In this document: piece after piece, positions 36,701 through 50,264 of the stretch | Layout: the number at the start of each line of letters is the position of its first letter | Numbering within the stretch: the first letter of the stretch is position 1 | DNA from: Membranipora membranacea | Lineage: Eukaryota > Bryozoa > Gymnolaemata > Cheilostomatida > Membraniporidae | Length of the DNA stretch: 64,000 bases | NCBI GenBank assembly: GCA_914767715.1 | Contig: OU612065.1 | Location: 32,800,001 to 32,864,000 of the forward strand | Reading direction: 5' to 3' | Translations under genes and position numbers: made by a program | Notes under the pieces: model-generated | Told to the model about the DNA's origin: nothing | Databases searched by the model: none | The model's input: the letters and a program-made list of their open reading frames with translations, nothing else

Positions 36701-39585
36701 ACATTCGCAATGACGTCCCAATATCTCATATGAATTATTAGCTCCCTGTGACGATGCGTATTCTATCGAGGTGTTTTGCAAGAAATTGACAAAAATCGAT
36801 AGGTACGGTCCTGGGGAAATTGGCCAATATTTAGGCAGAATTCCTTACTCGCTTAGAAACGCTTGAAACTCTGTTTTGACGTTCGCAGTGACGTCCCAAT
36901 ATCTCATATAAAATATTAGCTCCCTGTGACGATGCGTATTCTATCGAGGTGTTTTGTAAGAAATTGACAAAAATCGATAGGTACGGTCCTGGGGAAATTG
37001 GCCAATGATTGGGCAGAATTCCTTACTCGCTTAGACACGCTTGAAACTCTGTTTTGACGTTCGCAATGACGTCCCAAGATCTCATATGAAATATTAGCTC
37101 CCTGTGACGATGCGTATTCTATGAAGGTGTTTTGCAAGAAATTGACAAAAATCGATAGGTACGGTCCTGGGGAAATTGGCCAATGATTGGGCAGAATTCC
37201 TTACTCGCTTAGAAACGCTTGAAACTCTGTTTTGACGTTTGCAATGACGTCCCAATATCTCATATGAAGTATTAGCTCCCTGTGACGGTGCGTATTCTAT
37301 GAAGGTGTTTTGCAAGAAATTGACAAAAATCGATAGGTACGGTCCTGGGGAAATTGGCCAATATTTGGGCAGAATTCCTTACTCGCTTAGAAACGCTTGA
37401 AACTCTGTTTTGACGTTCGCAATGACGTCTTAAGATCTCATATGAAATATTAGCTCCCTGTGACGATGCGTATTCTATCGAGGTGTTTTGCAAGAAATTG
37501 ACAAAAATCGATAGGTACGGTCCTGGGGATATTGGCCAATAATTGGGCAGAATTCCTTACTCGCTTAGAAACGCTTGAAACTCTGTTTTGACGTTCGCAA
37601 TGACGTCCCAATATCTCATATAAAATATTAGCTCCCTGTGACGATGCGTATTCTATCGAGGTGTTTTGCAAGAAATTGACAAAATTCGATAGGTACGGTC
37701 CTGGGGAAATTGGCCAATAATTGGGCAGAATTCCTTACTCGCTTAGAAACGCTTGAAACTCTGTTTTGACGTTCGCAATGACGTCCCAAGATCTCATATA
37801 AAATATTAGCTCCCTGTGACGATGCGTATTCTATTGAGGTGTTTTGCAAGAAATTGACAAAAATCGATAGGTACGGTCCTGGGGAAATTGGCCAATAATT
37901 GGGCAGAATTCCTTACTCGCTTAGAAACGCTTGAAACTCTGTTTTGACGTTCGCAATGACGTCCCAAGATCTCATATGAAATATTAGCTCCCTGTGACGA
38001 TGCGTATTCTATCGAGGTGTTTTGCAAGAAATTGACAAAAACTGATAGGTACGGTCCTGGGGAAATTGGCCAATAATTTGGCAGAATTCCTTACTCGCTT
38101 AGAAACGCTTGAAACTCTGTTTTGACGTTCGCAATGAGGTCCCAATATCTCATATAAAATATTAGCTCCTTGTGACGATGCGTATTCTATGGAGATGTTT
38201 TGCAATAAATTGACAAAAATCGATAGGTACGGTCCTTGGGAAATTGGCCAATAATTGGGCAGAATTCCTTACTCGCTTAGAAACGCTTGAAACTCTGTTT
38301 TGACGTTCGCAATGACGTCCCAATATCTCATATAAAATATTAGCTCCTTGTGACGATGCGTATTCTATGGAGGTGTTTTGCAAGAAATTGACAAAAATTG
38401 ATAGGTACGGTCCTGGGGAAATTGGCCAATAATTGGGCAGAATTCCTTACTCGCTTAGAAACGCTTGAAACTATGTTTTGACATTCGCAATGACGTCCCA
38501 ATATCTCATATGAATTATTAGCTCCCTGTGACGATGCGTATTCTATCGAGGTGTTTTGCAAGAAATTGACAAAAATCGATAGGTACGGTCCTGGGGAAAT
38601 TGGCCAATATTTAGGCAGAATTCCTTACTCGCTTAGAAACGCTTGAAACTCTGTTTTGACGTTCGCAGTGACGTCCCAATATCTCATATAAAATATTAGC
38701 TCCCTGTGACGATGCGTATTCTATGAAGGTGTTTTGCAAGAAATTGACAAAAATCGATAGGTACGGTCCTGGGGAAATTGGCCAATAATTGGGCAGAATT
38801 CCTTACTCGCTTAGAAACGCTTGAAACTCTGTTTTGACGTTCGCAATGACGTCCCAATATCTCATATGAAGTATTAGCTCCCTGTGACGATGCGTATTCT
38901 ATCGAGGTGTTTTGCAAGAAATTGACAAAAATCGATAGGTACGGTCCTGGGGAAATTGGCCAATATTTGGGCAGAATTCCTTACTCGCTTAGAAACGCTT
39001 GAAACTCTGTTTTGACGTTCGCAATGACGTCCCAATATCTCATATGAAGTATTAGCTCCCTGTGACGATGCGTATTCTATCGAGGTGTTTTGCAAGAAAA
39101 TGACAAAAATCGATAGGTACGGTCCTGGGGAAATTGGCCAATATTTAGGCAGAATTCCTTACTCGCTTAGAAACGCTTGAAACTCTGTTTTGACGTTCGC
39201 AGTGACGTCCCAATATCTCATATAAAATATTAGCTCCCTGTGACGATGCGTATTCTATGAATTTGTTTTGCAAGAAATTGACAAAAATCGATAGGTACGG
39301 TCCTGGGGAAATTGGCCAATGATTGGGCAGAATTCCTTACTCGCTTAGAAACGCTTGAAACTCTGTTTTGACGTTCGCAATGACGTCCCAATATCTCATA
39401 TGAAGTATTAGCTCCCTGTGACGATGCGTATTCTATCGAGGTGTTTTGCAAGAAATTGACAAAAATCGATAGGTACGGTCCTGGGGAAATTGGCCAATAT
39501 TTGGGCAGAATTCCTTACTCGCTTAGAAACGCTTGAAACTCTGTTTTGACGTTCGCAATGACGTCTTAAGATCTCATATGAAATA
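33713..39585 (+). repeat. Giant HOR, copy 2 (33 monomers, 5,873 bp)
   Basis: It has the same ordered markers as copy 1, but ten monomers (about 35,180-36,957) are duplicated in tandem as 36,958-38,736. The GTGACGGTGCG marker therefore appears twice, at about 35,505 and 37,284. One 177-bp monomer with GAGGTTTTATCAAG near 35,702 accounts for the one-base shortfall. Confidence 0.9.
35180..38736 (+). repeat. Ten-monomer tandem duplication in HOR copy 2
   Basis: Markers recur at a spacing of 1,779-1,780 bp: CCAATGATTGG/TTAGACACGC (~35,224 and ~37,004), GTGACGGTGCG (~35,505 and ~37,284), GACGTCTTAAGATC (~35,647 and ~37,425), AAAACTGATAGG and CTATGTTTTGACATTCG. The junction falls in a monomer that joins ATGTAATT-free GGTGTTTTGTAAG sequence (near 36,950) to the start of the duplicated block. 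Confidence 0.87.
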
Positions 39586-42500
39586 TTAGCTCCCTGTGAC
39601 GATGCGTATTCTATCGAGGTGTTTTGCAAGAAATTGACAAAAATCGATAGGTACGGTCCTGGGAATATTGGCCAATAATTTGGCAGAATTCCTTACTCGC
39701 TTAGAAACGCTTGAAACTCTGTTTTGACGTTTGCAATGAGGTCCCAATATCTCATATAACATATTAGCTCCCTGTGACGATGCGTATTCTATGGAGGTGT
39801 TTTGCAAGAAATTGACAAAAATCGATAGGTACGGTCCTGGGGAAATTGGCCAATAATTGGGCAGAATTCCTTACTCGCTTAGAAACGCTTGAAACTCTGT
39901 TTTGACGTTCGCAATGACGTCTCAATATCTCATATAAAATATTAGCTCCCTGTGACGATGCGTATTCTATGGAGGTGTTTTGCAACAAATTGACAAAAAT
40001 CGATAGGTACGGTCCTGGGGAAATTGGCCAATAATTGGGCAGAATTCCTTACTCGCTTAGAAACGCTTGAAACTCTGTTTTGACGTTCGCAATGACGTAC
40101 CAATATCTCATATGAAATATTAGCTCCCTGTGACGATGCGTATTCTATCGAGGTGTTTTGCAAGTAATTGACAAAAATCGATAGGTACGGTCCTGGGGAA
40201 ATTGGCCAATAATTTGGCAGACTTCCTTACTCGCTTGTAAACGCTTGAAACTCTGTTTTGACGTTCGTGATGACGTCCCAATATCTCATATAACATATTA
40301 GCTCCCTGTGACGATGCGTATTCTATGGAGGTGTTTTGCAAGAAATTGACAAAAATCGATAGGTACGGTCCTGGGGAAATTGGCCAATATTTGGGCAGAA
40401 TTCCTTACTCGCTTAGAAACGCTTGAAACTCTGTTTTGACGTTCGCAATGACGTCCCAAGATCTCATATGAAATATTAGCTCCCTGTGACGATGCGTATT
40501 CTATGGAGGTGTTTTGCAAGAAATCGACAAAAATCGATAGGTACGGTCCTTGGGAAATTGGCCAATAATTGGGCAGAATTCCTTACTCGCTTAGAAACGC
40601 TTGAAACTCTGTTTTGACGTTCGCAATGACGTCCTAAGATCTCATATGAAATATTAGCTCCCTGTGACGATGCGTATTCTATCGAGGTGTTTTGCAAGAA
40701 ATTGACAAAAATCGATAGGTACGGTCCTGGGGAAATTGGCCAATGATTGGGCAGAATTCCTTACTCGCTTAGACACGCTTGAAACTCTGTTTTGACGTTC
40801 GCAATGACGTCCCAAGATCTCATATGAAATATTAGCTCCCTGTGACGATGCGTATTCTATGAAGGTGTTTTGCAAGAAATTGACAAAAATCGATAGGTAC
40901 GGTCCTGGGGAAATTGGCCAATGATTGGGCAGAATTCCTTACTCGCTTAGAAACGCTTGAAACTCTGTTTTGACGTTTGCAATGACGTCCCAATATCTCA
41001 TATGAAGTATTAGCTCCCTGTGACGGTGCGTATTCTATGAAGGTGTTTTGCAAGAAATTGACAAAAATCGATAGGTACGGTCCTGGGGAAATTGGCCAAT
41101 ATTTGGGCAGAATTCCTTACTCGCTTAGAAACGCTTGAAACTCTGTTTTGACGTTCGCAATGACGTCTTAAGATCTCATATGAAATATTAGCTCCCTGTG
41201 ACGATGCGTATTCTATCGAGGTGTTTTGCAAGAAATTGACAAAAATCGATAGGTACGGTCCTGGGGATATTGGCCAATAATTGGGCAGAATTCCTTACTC
41301 GCTTAGAAACGCTTGAAACTCTGTTTTGACGTTCGCAATGACGTCCCAATATCTCATATAAAATATTAGCTCCCTGTGACGATGCGTATTCTATCGAGGT
41401 GTTTTGCAAGAAATTGACAAAAATCGATAGGTACGGTCCTGGGGAAATTGGCCAATAATTGGGCAGAATTCCTTACTCGCTTAGAAACGCTTGAAACTCT
41501 GTTTTGACGTTCGCAATGACGTCCCAAGATCTCATATGAAATATTAGCTCCCTGTGACGATGCGTATTCTATTGAGGTGTTTTGCAAGAAATTGACAAAA
41601 ATCGATAGGTACGGTCCTGGGGAAATTGGCCAATAATTGGGCAGAATTCCTTACTCGCTTAGAAACGCTTGAAACTCTGTTTTGACGTTCGCAATGACGT
41701 CCCAAGATCTCATATGAAATATTAGCTCCCTGTGACGATGCGTATTCTATCGAGGTGTTTTGCAAGAAATTGACAAAAACTGATAGGTACGGTCCTGGGG
41801 AAATTGGCCAATAATTTGGCAGAATTCCTTACTCGCTTAGAAACGCTTGAAACTCTGTTTTGACGTTCGCAATGAGGTCCCAATATCTCATATAAAATAT
41901 TAGCTCCTTGTGACGATGCGTATTCTATGGAGATGTTTTGCAAGAAATTGACAAAAATCGATAGGTACGGTCCTTGGGAAATTGGCCAATAATTGGGCAG
42001 AATTCCTTACTCGCTTAGAAACGCTTGAAACTCTGTTTTGACGTTCGCAATGACGTCCCAATATCTCATATAAAATATTAGCTCCTTGTGACGATGCGTA
42101 TTCTATGGAGGTGTTTTGCAAGAAATTGACAAAAATTGATAGGTACGGTCCTGGGGAAATTGGCCAATAATTGGGCAGAATTCCTTACTCGCTTAGAAAC
42201 GCTTGAAACTATGTTTTGACATTCGCAATGACGTCCCAATATCTCATATGAATTATTAGCTCCCTGTGACGATGCGTATTCTATCGAGGTGTTTTGCAAG
42301 AAATTGACAAAAATCGATAGGTACGGTCCTGGGGAAATTGGCCAATATTTGGGCAGAATTCCTTACTCGCTTAGAAACGCTTGAAACTCTGTTTTGACGT
42401 TCGCAGTGACGTCCCAATATCTCATATAAAATATTAGCTCCCTGTGACGATGCGTATTCTATGAAGGTGTTTTGCAAGAAATTGACAAAAATCGATAGGT

Positions 42501-44925
42501 ACGGTCCTGGGGAAATTGGCCAATAATTGGGCAGAATTCCTTACTCGCTTAGAAACGCTTGAAACTCTGTTTTGACGTTCGCAATGACGTCCCAATATCT
42601 CATATGAAGTATTAGCTCCCTGTGACGATGCGTATTCTATCGAGGTGTTTTGCAAGAAATTGACAAAAATCGATAGGTACGGTCCTGGGGAAATTGGCCA
42701 ATATTTGGGCAGAATTCCTTACTCGCTTAGAAACGCTTGAAACTCTGTTTTGACGTTCGCAATGACGTCCCAATATCTCATATGAAGTATTAGCTCCCTG
42801 TGACGATGCGTATTCTATCGAGGTGTTTTGCAAAAATTGACAAAAATCAATAGGTACGGGTCCTGGGGAAATTGGCCAATAATTGGGCAGAATTCCTTAC
42901 TCGCTTAGAAACGCTTGAAACTCTGTTTTGACGTTCGCAATGACGTCCCAATATCTCATATAAAATATTAGCTCCCTGTGACGATGCGTATTCTATCGAG
43001 GTGTTTTGTAAGAAATTGACAAAAATCGATAGGTACGGTCCTGGGGAAATTGGCCAATAATTGGGGAGAATTCCTTACTCGCTTAGAAACGCTTGAAACT
43101 CTGTTTTGACGTTCGCAATGACGTCCCAATATCTCATATAAAATATTAGCTCCCGGTGACGATGCGTATTCTATCGAGGTGTTTTGCAAAAATTGACAAA
43201 AATCGATAGGTACGGTCCTGGGGAAATTAGCCAATAATTGGGCAGAATTCCTTACTCGCTTAGAAACGCTTGAAACTCTGTTTTGACGTTCGCAATGACG
43301 TCCCAATATCTCATATAAAATATTAGCTCCCTGTGACGATGCGTATTCTATCGAGGTGTTTTGCAAGAAATTGACAAAAATCGATAGGTACGGTCCTGGG
43401 GAAATTGGCCAATAATTGGGCAGAAGTCCTTACTCGCTTAGAAACGCTTGAAACTCTGTTTTGACGTTCGCAATGACGTCCCAAGATCTCATATGAATTA
43501 TTAGCTCCCTGTGACGATGCGTATTCTATCGAGGTGTTTTGCAAGAAATTGACAAAAACTGATAGGTACGGTCTTGGGGAAATTGGCCAATAATTTGGCA
43601 GAATTCCTTACTCGCTTAGAAACGCTTGAAACTCTGTTTTGACGTTCGCAATGAGGTCCCAATATCTCATATAAAATATTAGCTCCTTGTGACGATGCGT
43701 ATTCTATGGAGATGTTTTGCAAGAAATTGACAAAAATCGATAGGTACGGTCCTTGGGAAATTGGCCAATAATTGGGCAGAATTCCTTACTCGCTTAGAAA
43801 CGCTTGAAACTCTGTTTTGACGTTCGCAATGACGTCCCAATATCTCATATAAAATATTAGCTCCTTGTGACGATGCGTATTCTATGGAGGTGTCTTGTAA
43901 GAAATTGACAAAAATCGATAGGTACGGTCCTGGGGAAATTGGCCAATAATTGGGCAGAATTCCTTACTCGCTTAGAAACGCTTGAAACTATGTTTTGACA
44001 TTCGCAATGACGTCCCAATATCTCATATGAATTATTAGCTCCCTGTGACGATGCGTATTCTATCGAGGTGTTTTGCAAGAAATTGACAAAAATCGATAGG
44101 TACGGTCCTGGGGAAATTGGCCAATATTTAGGCAGAATTCCTTACTCGCTTAGAAACGCTTGAAACTCTGTTTTGACGTTCGCAGTGACGTCCCAATATC
44201 TCATATAAAATATTAGCTCCCTGTGACGATGCGTATTCTATGAAGGTGTTTTGCAAGAAATTGACAAAAATCGATAGGTACGGTCCTGTGGAAATTGGCC
44301 AATAATTGGGCAGAATTCCTTACTCGCTTAGAAACGCTTGAAACTCTGTTTTGACGTTCGCAATGACGTCCCAATATCTCATATGAAGTATTAGCTCCCT
44401 GTGACGATGCGTATTCTATCGAGGTGTTTTGCAAGAAATTGACAAAAATCGATAGGTACGGTCCTGGGGAAATTGGCCAATATTTGGGCAGAATTCCTTA
44501 CTCGCTTAGAAACGCTTGAAACTCTGTTTTGACGTTCGCAATGACGTCCCAATATCTCATATGAAGTATTAGCTCCCTGTGACGATGCGTATTCTATCGA
44601 GGTGTTTTGCAAAAATTGACAAAAAATCTATAGGTACGGGTCCTGGGGAAATTGGCCAATAATTGGGCAGAATTCCTTACTCGCTTAGAAACGCTTGAAA
44701 CTCTGTTTTGACGTTCGCAATGACGTCCCTATATCTCATATAAAATATTAGCTCCCTGTGACGATGCGTATTCTATCGAGGTGTTTTGTAAGAAATTGAC
44801 AAAAATCGATAGGTACGGTCCTGGGGAAATTGGCCAATAATTGGGCAGAATTCCTTACTCGCTTAGAAACGCATGAAACTCTGTTTTGACGTTCGCAATG
44901 ACGTCCCAAGATCTCATATGAAATA
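39586..44925 (+). repeat. Giant HOR, copy 3 (30 monomers, 5,340 bp)
   Basis: A regular 30-monomer copy. It shares the ATGAATTTG variant and the GACTTCCTTACTC variant (~40,218) with the region leading into copy 1, so copies 1 and 3 are related by more than simple neighbour duplication. It contains both CTATGTTTTGACATTCG monomers, 1,779 bp apart. A 179-bp monomer (ACAAAAAATCTATAGG) lies near 44,620. Confidence 0.92.
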
Positions 44926-47900
44926 TTAGCTCACTGTGACTATGCGTATTCTATCGAGGTGTTTTGCAAGAAATTGACAAAAATCGATAGGTACGGTCCT
45001 GGGGATATTGGCCAATAATTTGGCAGAATTCCTTACTCGCTTAGAAACGCTTGAAACTCTGTTTTGACGTTTGCAATGAGGTCCCAATATCTCATATAAC
45101 ATATTAGCTCCCTGTGACGATGCGTATTCTATGGAGGTGTTTTGCAAGAAATTGACAAAAATCGATAGGTACGGTCCTGGGGAAATTGGCCCATAATTGG
45201 GCAGAATTCCTTACTCGCTTAAAAACGCTTGAAACTCTGTTTTGACGATCGCAATGACGTCTCAATATCTCATATAAAATATTAGCTCCCTGTGACGATG
45301 CGTATTCTATGGAGGTGTTTTGCAACAAATTGACAAAAATCGATAGGTACGGTCCTGGGGAAATTGGCCAATAATTGGGCAGAATTCCTTACTCGCTTAG
45401 AAACGCTTGAAACTCTGTTTTGACGTTCGCAATGACGTACCAATATCTCATATGAAATATTAGCTCCCTGTGACGATGCGTATTCTATCGAGGTGTTTTG
45501 CAAGTAATTGACAAAAATCGATAGGTACGGTCCTGGGGAAATTGGCCAATAATTTGGCAGAATTCCTTACTCGCTTGTAAACGCTTGAAACTCTGTTTTG
45601 ACGTTCGTGATGACGTCCCAATATCTCATATAACATATTAGCTCCCTGTGACGATGCGTATTCTATGGAGGTGTTTTGCAAGAAATTGACAAAAATCGAT
45701 AGTTACGGTCCTGGGGAAATTGGCCAATATTTGGGCAGAATTCCTTACTCGCTTAGAAACGCTTGAAACTCTGTTTTGACGTTCGCAATGACGTCCCAAG
45801 ATCTCATATGAAATATTAGCTCCCTGTGACGATGCGTATTCTATGGAGGTGTTTTGCAAGAAATTGACAAAAATCGATAGGTACGGTCCTTGGGAAATTG
45901 GCCAATAATTGGGCAGAATTCCTTACTCGCTTAGAAACGCTTGAAACTCTGTTTTGACGTTCGCAATGACGTCCCAATATCTCATATAAAATATTAGCTC
46001 CTTGTGACGATGCGTATTCTATGGAGGTGTTTTGCAAGAAATTGACCAAAATCGATAGGTACGGTCCTGGGGAAATTGGCCAATAATTGGGCAGAATTCC
46101 TTACTCTCTTAGAAACGCTTGAAACTCTGTTTTGACGTTCGCAATGACGTCCCAATATCTCATATGAAATATTAGCTCCCTGTGATGATGCGTATTCTAT
46201 CGAGGTGTTTTGTAAGAAATTGACAAAAATCGATAGGTACGGTCCTGGGGAAATTGGCCAATAATTGGGCAGAATTCCTTACTCGCTTAGAAACGCTTGA
46301 AACTCTGTTTTGACGTTCGCAATGACGTCCCAAGATCTCATATGAAATATTAGCTCCCTGTGACGATGCGTATTCTATCGAGGTGTTTTGCAAGAAATTG
46401 ACAAAAATCGATAGGTACGGTCCTGGGGAAATTGGCCAATGATTGGGCAGAATTCCTTACTCGCTTAGACACGCTTGAAACTCTGTTTTGACGTTCGCAA
46501 TGACGTCCCAAGATCTCATATGAAATATTAGCTCCCTGTGACGATGCGTATTCTATGAAGGTGTTTTGCAAGAAATTGACAAAAATCGATAGGTACGGTC
46601 CTGGGGAAATTGGCCAATGATTGGGCAGAATTCCTTACTCGCTTAGAAACGCTTGAAACTCTGTTTTGACGTTTGCAATGACGTCCCAATATCTCATATG
46701 AAGTATTAGCTCCCTGTGACGGTGCGTATTCTATGAAGGTGTTTTGCAAGAAATTGACAAAAATCGATAGGTACGGTCCTGGGGAAATTGGCCAATATTT
46801 GGGCAGAATTCCTTACTCGCTTAGAAACGCTTGAAACTCTGTTTTGACGTTCGCAATGACGTCTTAAGATCTCATATGAAATATTAGCTCCCTGTGACGA
46901 TGCGTATTCTATCGAGGTGTTTTGCAAGAAATTGACAAAAATCGATAGGTACGGTCCTGGGGATATTGGCCAATAATTGGGCAGAATTCCTTACTCGCTT
47001 AGAAACGCTTGAAACTCTGTTTTGACGTTCGCAATGACGTCCCAATATCTCATATAAAATATTAGCTCCCTGTGACGATGCGTATTCTATCGAGGTGTTT
47101 TGCAAGAAATTGACAAAATTCGATAGGTACGGTCCTGGGGAAATTGGCCAATAATTGGGCAGAATTCCTTACTCGCTTAGAAACGCTTGAAACTCTGTTT
47201 TGACGTTCGCAATGACGTCCCAATATCTCATATAAAATATTAGCTCCTTGTGACGATGCGTATTCTATGGAGATGTTTTGCAAGAAATTGACAAAAATCG
47301 ATAGGTACGGTCCTTGGGAAATTGGCCAATAATTGGGCAGAATTCCTTACTCGCTTAGAAACGCTTGAAACTCTGTTTTGACGTTCGCAATGACGTCCCA
47401 ATATCTCATATAAAATATTAGCTCCTTGTGACGATGCGTATTCTATGGAGGTGTTTTGCAAGAAATTGACAAAAATTGATAGGTACGGTCCTGGGGAAAT
47501 TGGCCAATAATTGGGCAGAATTCCTTACTCGCTTAGAAACGCTTGAAACTATGTTTTGACATTCGCAATGACGTCCCAATATCTCATATGAATTATTAGC
47601 TCCCTGTGACGATGCGTATTCTATCGAGGTGTTTTGCAAGAAATTGACAAAAATCGATAGGTACGGTCCTGGGGAAATTGGCCAATATTTAGGCAGAATT
47701 CCTTACTCGCTTAGAAACGCTTGAAACTCTGTTTTGACGTTCGCAGTGACGTCCCAATATCTCATATAAAATATTAGCTCCCTGTGACGATGCGTATTCT
47801 ATGAAGGTGTTTTGCAAGAGATTGACAAAAATCGATAGGTACGGTCCTGGGGAAATTGGCCAATAATTGGGCAGAATTCCTTACTCGCTTAGAAACGCTT

Positions 47901-50264
47901 GAAACTCTGTTTTGACGTTCGCAATGACGTCCCAATATCTCATATGAAGTATTAGCTCCCTGTGACGATGCGTATTCTATCGAGGTGTTTTGCAAGAAAT
48001 TGACAAAAATCGATAGGTACGGTCCTGGGGAAATTGGCCAATATTTGGGCAGAATTCCTTACTCGCTTAGAAACGCTTGAAACTCTGTTTTGACGTTCGC
48101 AATGACGTCCCAATATCTCATATGAAGTATTAGCTCCCTGTGACGATGCGTATTCTATCGAGGTGTTTTGCAAAAATTGACAAAAATCAATAGGTACGGG
48201 TCCTGGGGAAATTGGCCAATAATTGGGCAGAATTCCTTACTCGCTTAGAAACGCTTGAAACTCTGTTTTGACGTTCGCAATGACGTCCCAATATCTCATA
48301 TAAAATATTAGCTCCCTGTGACGATGCGTATTCTATCGAGGTGTTTTGTAAGAAATTGACAAAAATCGATAGGTACGGTCCTGGGGAAATTGGCCAATAA
48401 TTGGGGAGAATTCCTTACTCGCTTAGAAACGCTTGAAACTCTGTTTTGACGTTCGCAATGACGTCCCAATATCTCATATAAAATATTAGCTCCCTGTGAC
48501 GATGCGTATTCTATCGAGGTGTTTTGCAAAAATTGACAAAAATCGATAGGTACGGTCCTGGGGAAATTAGCCAATAATTGGGCAGAATTCCTTACTCGCT
48601 TAGAAACGCTTGAAACTCTGTTTTGACGTTCGCAATGACGTCCCAATATCTCATATAAAATATTAGCTCCCTGTGACGATGCGTATTCTATCGAGGTGTT
48701 TTGCAAGAAATTGACAAAAATCGATAGGTACGGTCCTGGGGAAATTGGCCAATAATTGGGCAGAAGTCCTTACTCGCTTAGAAACGCTTGAAACTCTGTT
48801 TTGACGTTCGCAATGACGTCCCAAGATCTCATATGAATTATTAGCTCCCTGTGACGATGCGTATTCTATCGAGGTGTTTTGCAAGAAATTGACAAAAACT
48901 GATAGGTACGGTCTTGGGGAAATTGGCCAATAATTTGGCAGAATTCCTTACTCGCTTAGAAACGCTTGAAACTCTGTTTTGACGTTCGCAATGAGGTCCC
49001 AATATCTCATATAAAATATTAGCTCCTTGTGACGATGCGTATTCTATGGAGATGTTTTGCAAGAAATTGACAAAAATCGATAGGTACGGTCCTTGGGAAA
49101 TTGGCCAATAATTGGGCAGAATTCCTTACTCGCTTAGAAACGCTTGAAACTCTGTTTTGACGTTCGCAATGACGTCCCAATATCTCATATAAAATATTAG
49201 CTCCTTGTGACGATGCGTATTCTATGGAGGTGTCTTGTAAGAAATTGACAAAAATCGATAGGTACGGTCCTGGGGAAATTGGCCAATAATTGGGCAGAAT
49301 TCCTTACTCGCTTAGAAACGCTTGAAACTATGTTTTGACATTCGCAATGACGTCCCAATATCTCATATGAATTATTAGCTCCCTGTGACGATGCGTATTC
49401 TATCGAGGTGTTTTGCAAGAAATTGACAAAAATCGATAGGTACGGTCCTGGGGAAATTGGCCAATATTTAGGCAGAATTCCTTACTCGCTTAGAAACGCT
49501 TGAAACTCTGTTTTGACGTTCGCAGTGACGTCCCAATATCTCATATAAAATATTAGCTCCCTGTGACGATGCGTAGTCTATGAAGGTGTTTTGCAAGAAA
49601 TTGACAAAAATCGATAGGTACGGTCCTGTGGAAATTGGCCAATAATTGGGCAGATTTCCTTACTCGCTTAGAAACGCTTGAAACTCTGTTTTGACGTTCG
49701 CAATGACGTCCCAATATCTCATATGAAGTATTAGCTCCCTGTGACGATGCGTATTCTATCGAGGTGTTTTGCAAGAAATTGACAAAAATCGATAGGTACG
49801 GTCCTGGGGAAATTGGCCAATATTTGGGCAGAATTCCTTACTCGCTTAGAAACGCTTGAAACTCTGTTTTGACGTTCGCAATGACGTCCCAATATCTCAT
49901 ATGAAGTATTAGCTCCCTGTGACGATGCGTATTCTATCGAGGTGTTTTGCAAAAATTGACAAAAATCTATAGGTACGGGTCCTGGGGAAATTGGCCAATA
50001 ATTGGGCAGAATTCCTTACTCGCTTAGAAACGCTTGAAACTCTGTTTTGACGTTCGCAATGACGTCCCAATATCTCATATAAAATATTAGCTCCCTGTGA
50101 CGATGCGTATTCTATCGAGGTGTTTTGTAAGAAATTGACAAAAATCGATAGGTACGGTCCTGGGGAAATTGGCCAATAATTGGGCAGAATTCCTTACTCG
50201 CTTAGAAACGCTTGAAACTCTGTTTTGACGTTCGCAATGACGTCCCAAGATCTCATATGAAATA
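44926..50264 (+). repeat. Giant HOR, copy 4 (30 monomers, 5,339 bp)
   Basis: This copy has 30 monomers like copy 3, but a different arrangement after the GACGTCTTAAGATC monomer. A monomer carrying AAATTCGATAGG (near 47,117) is followed directly by GAGATG-type monomers and the AAAACTGATAGG monomer is skipped once. Only scattered single-base differences separate it from copies 3 and 5 in the shared parts I compared. Confidence 0.92.
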
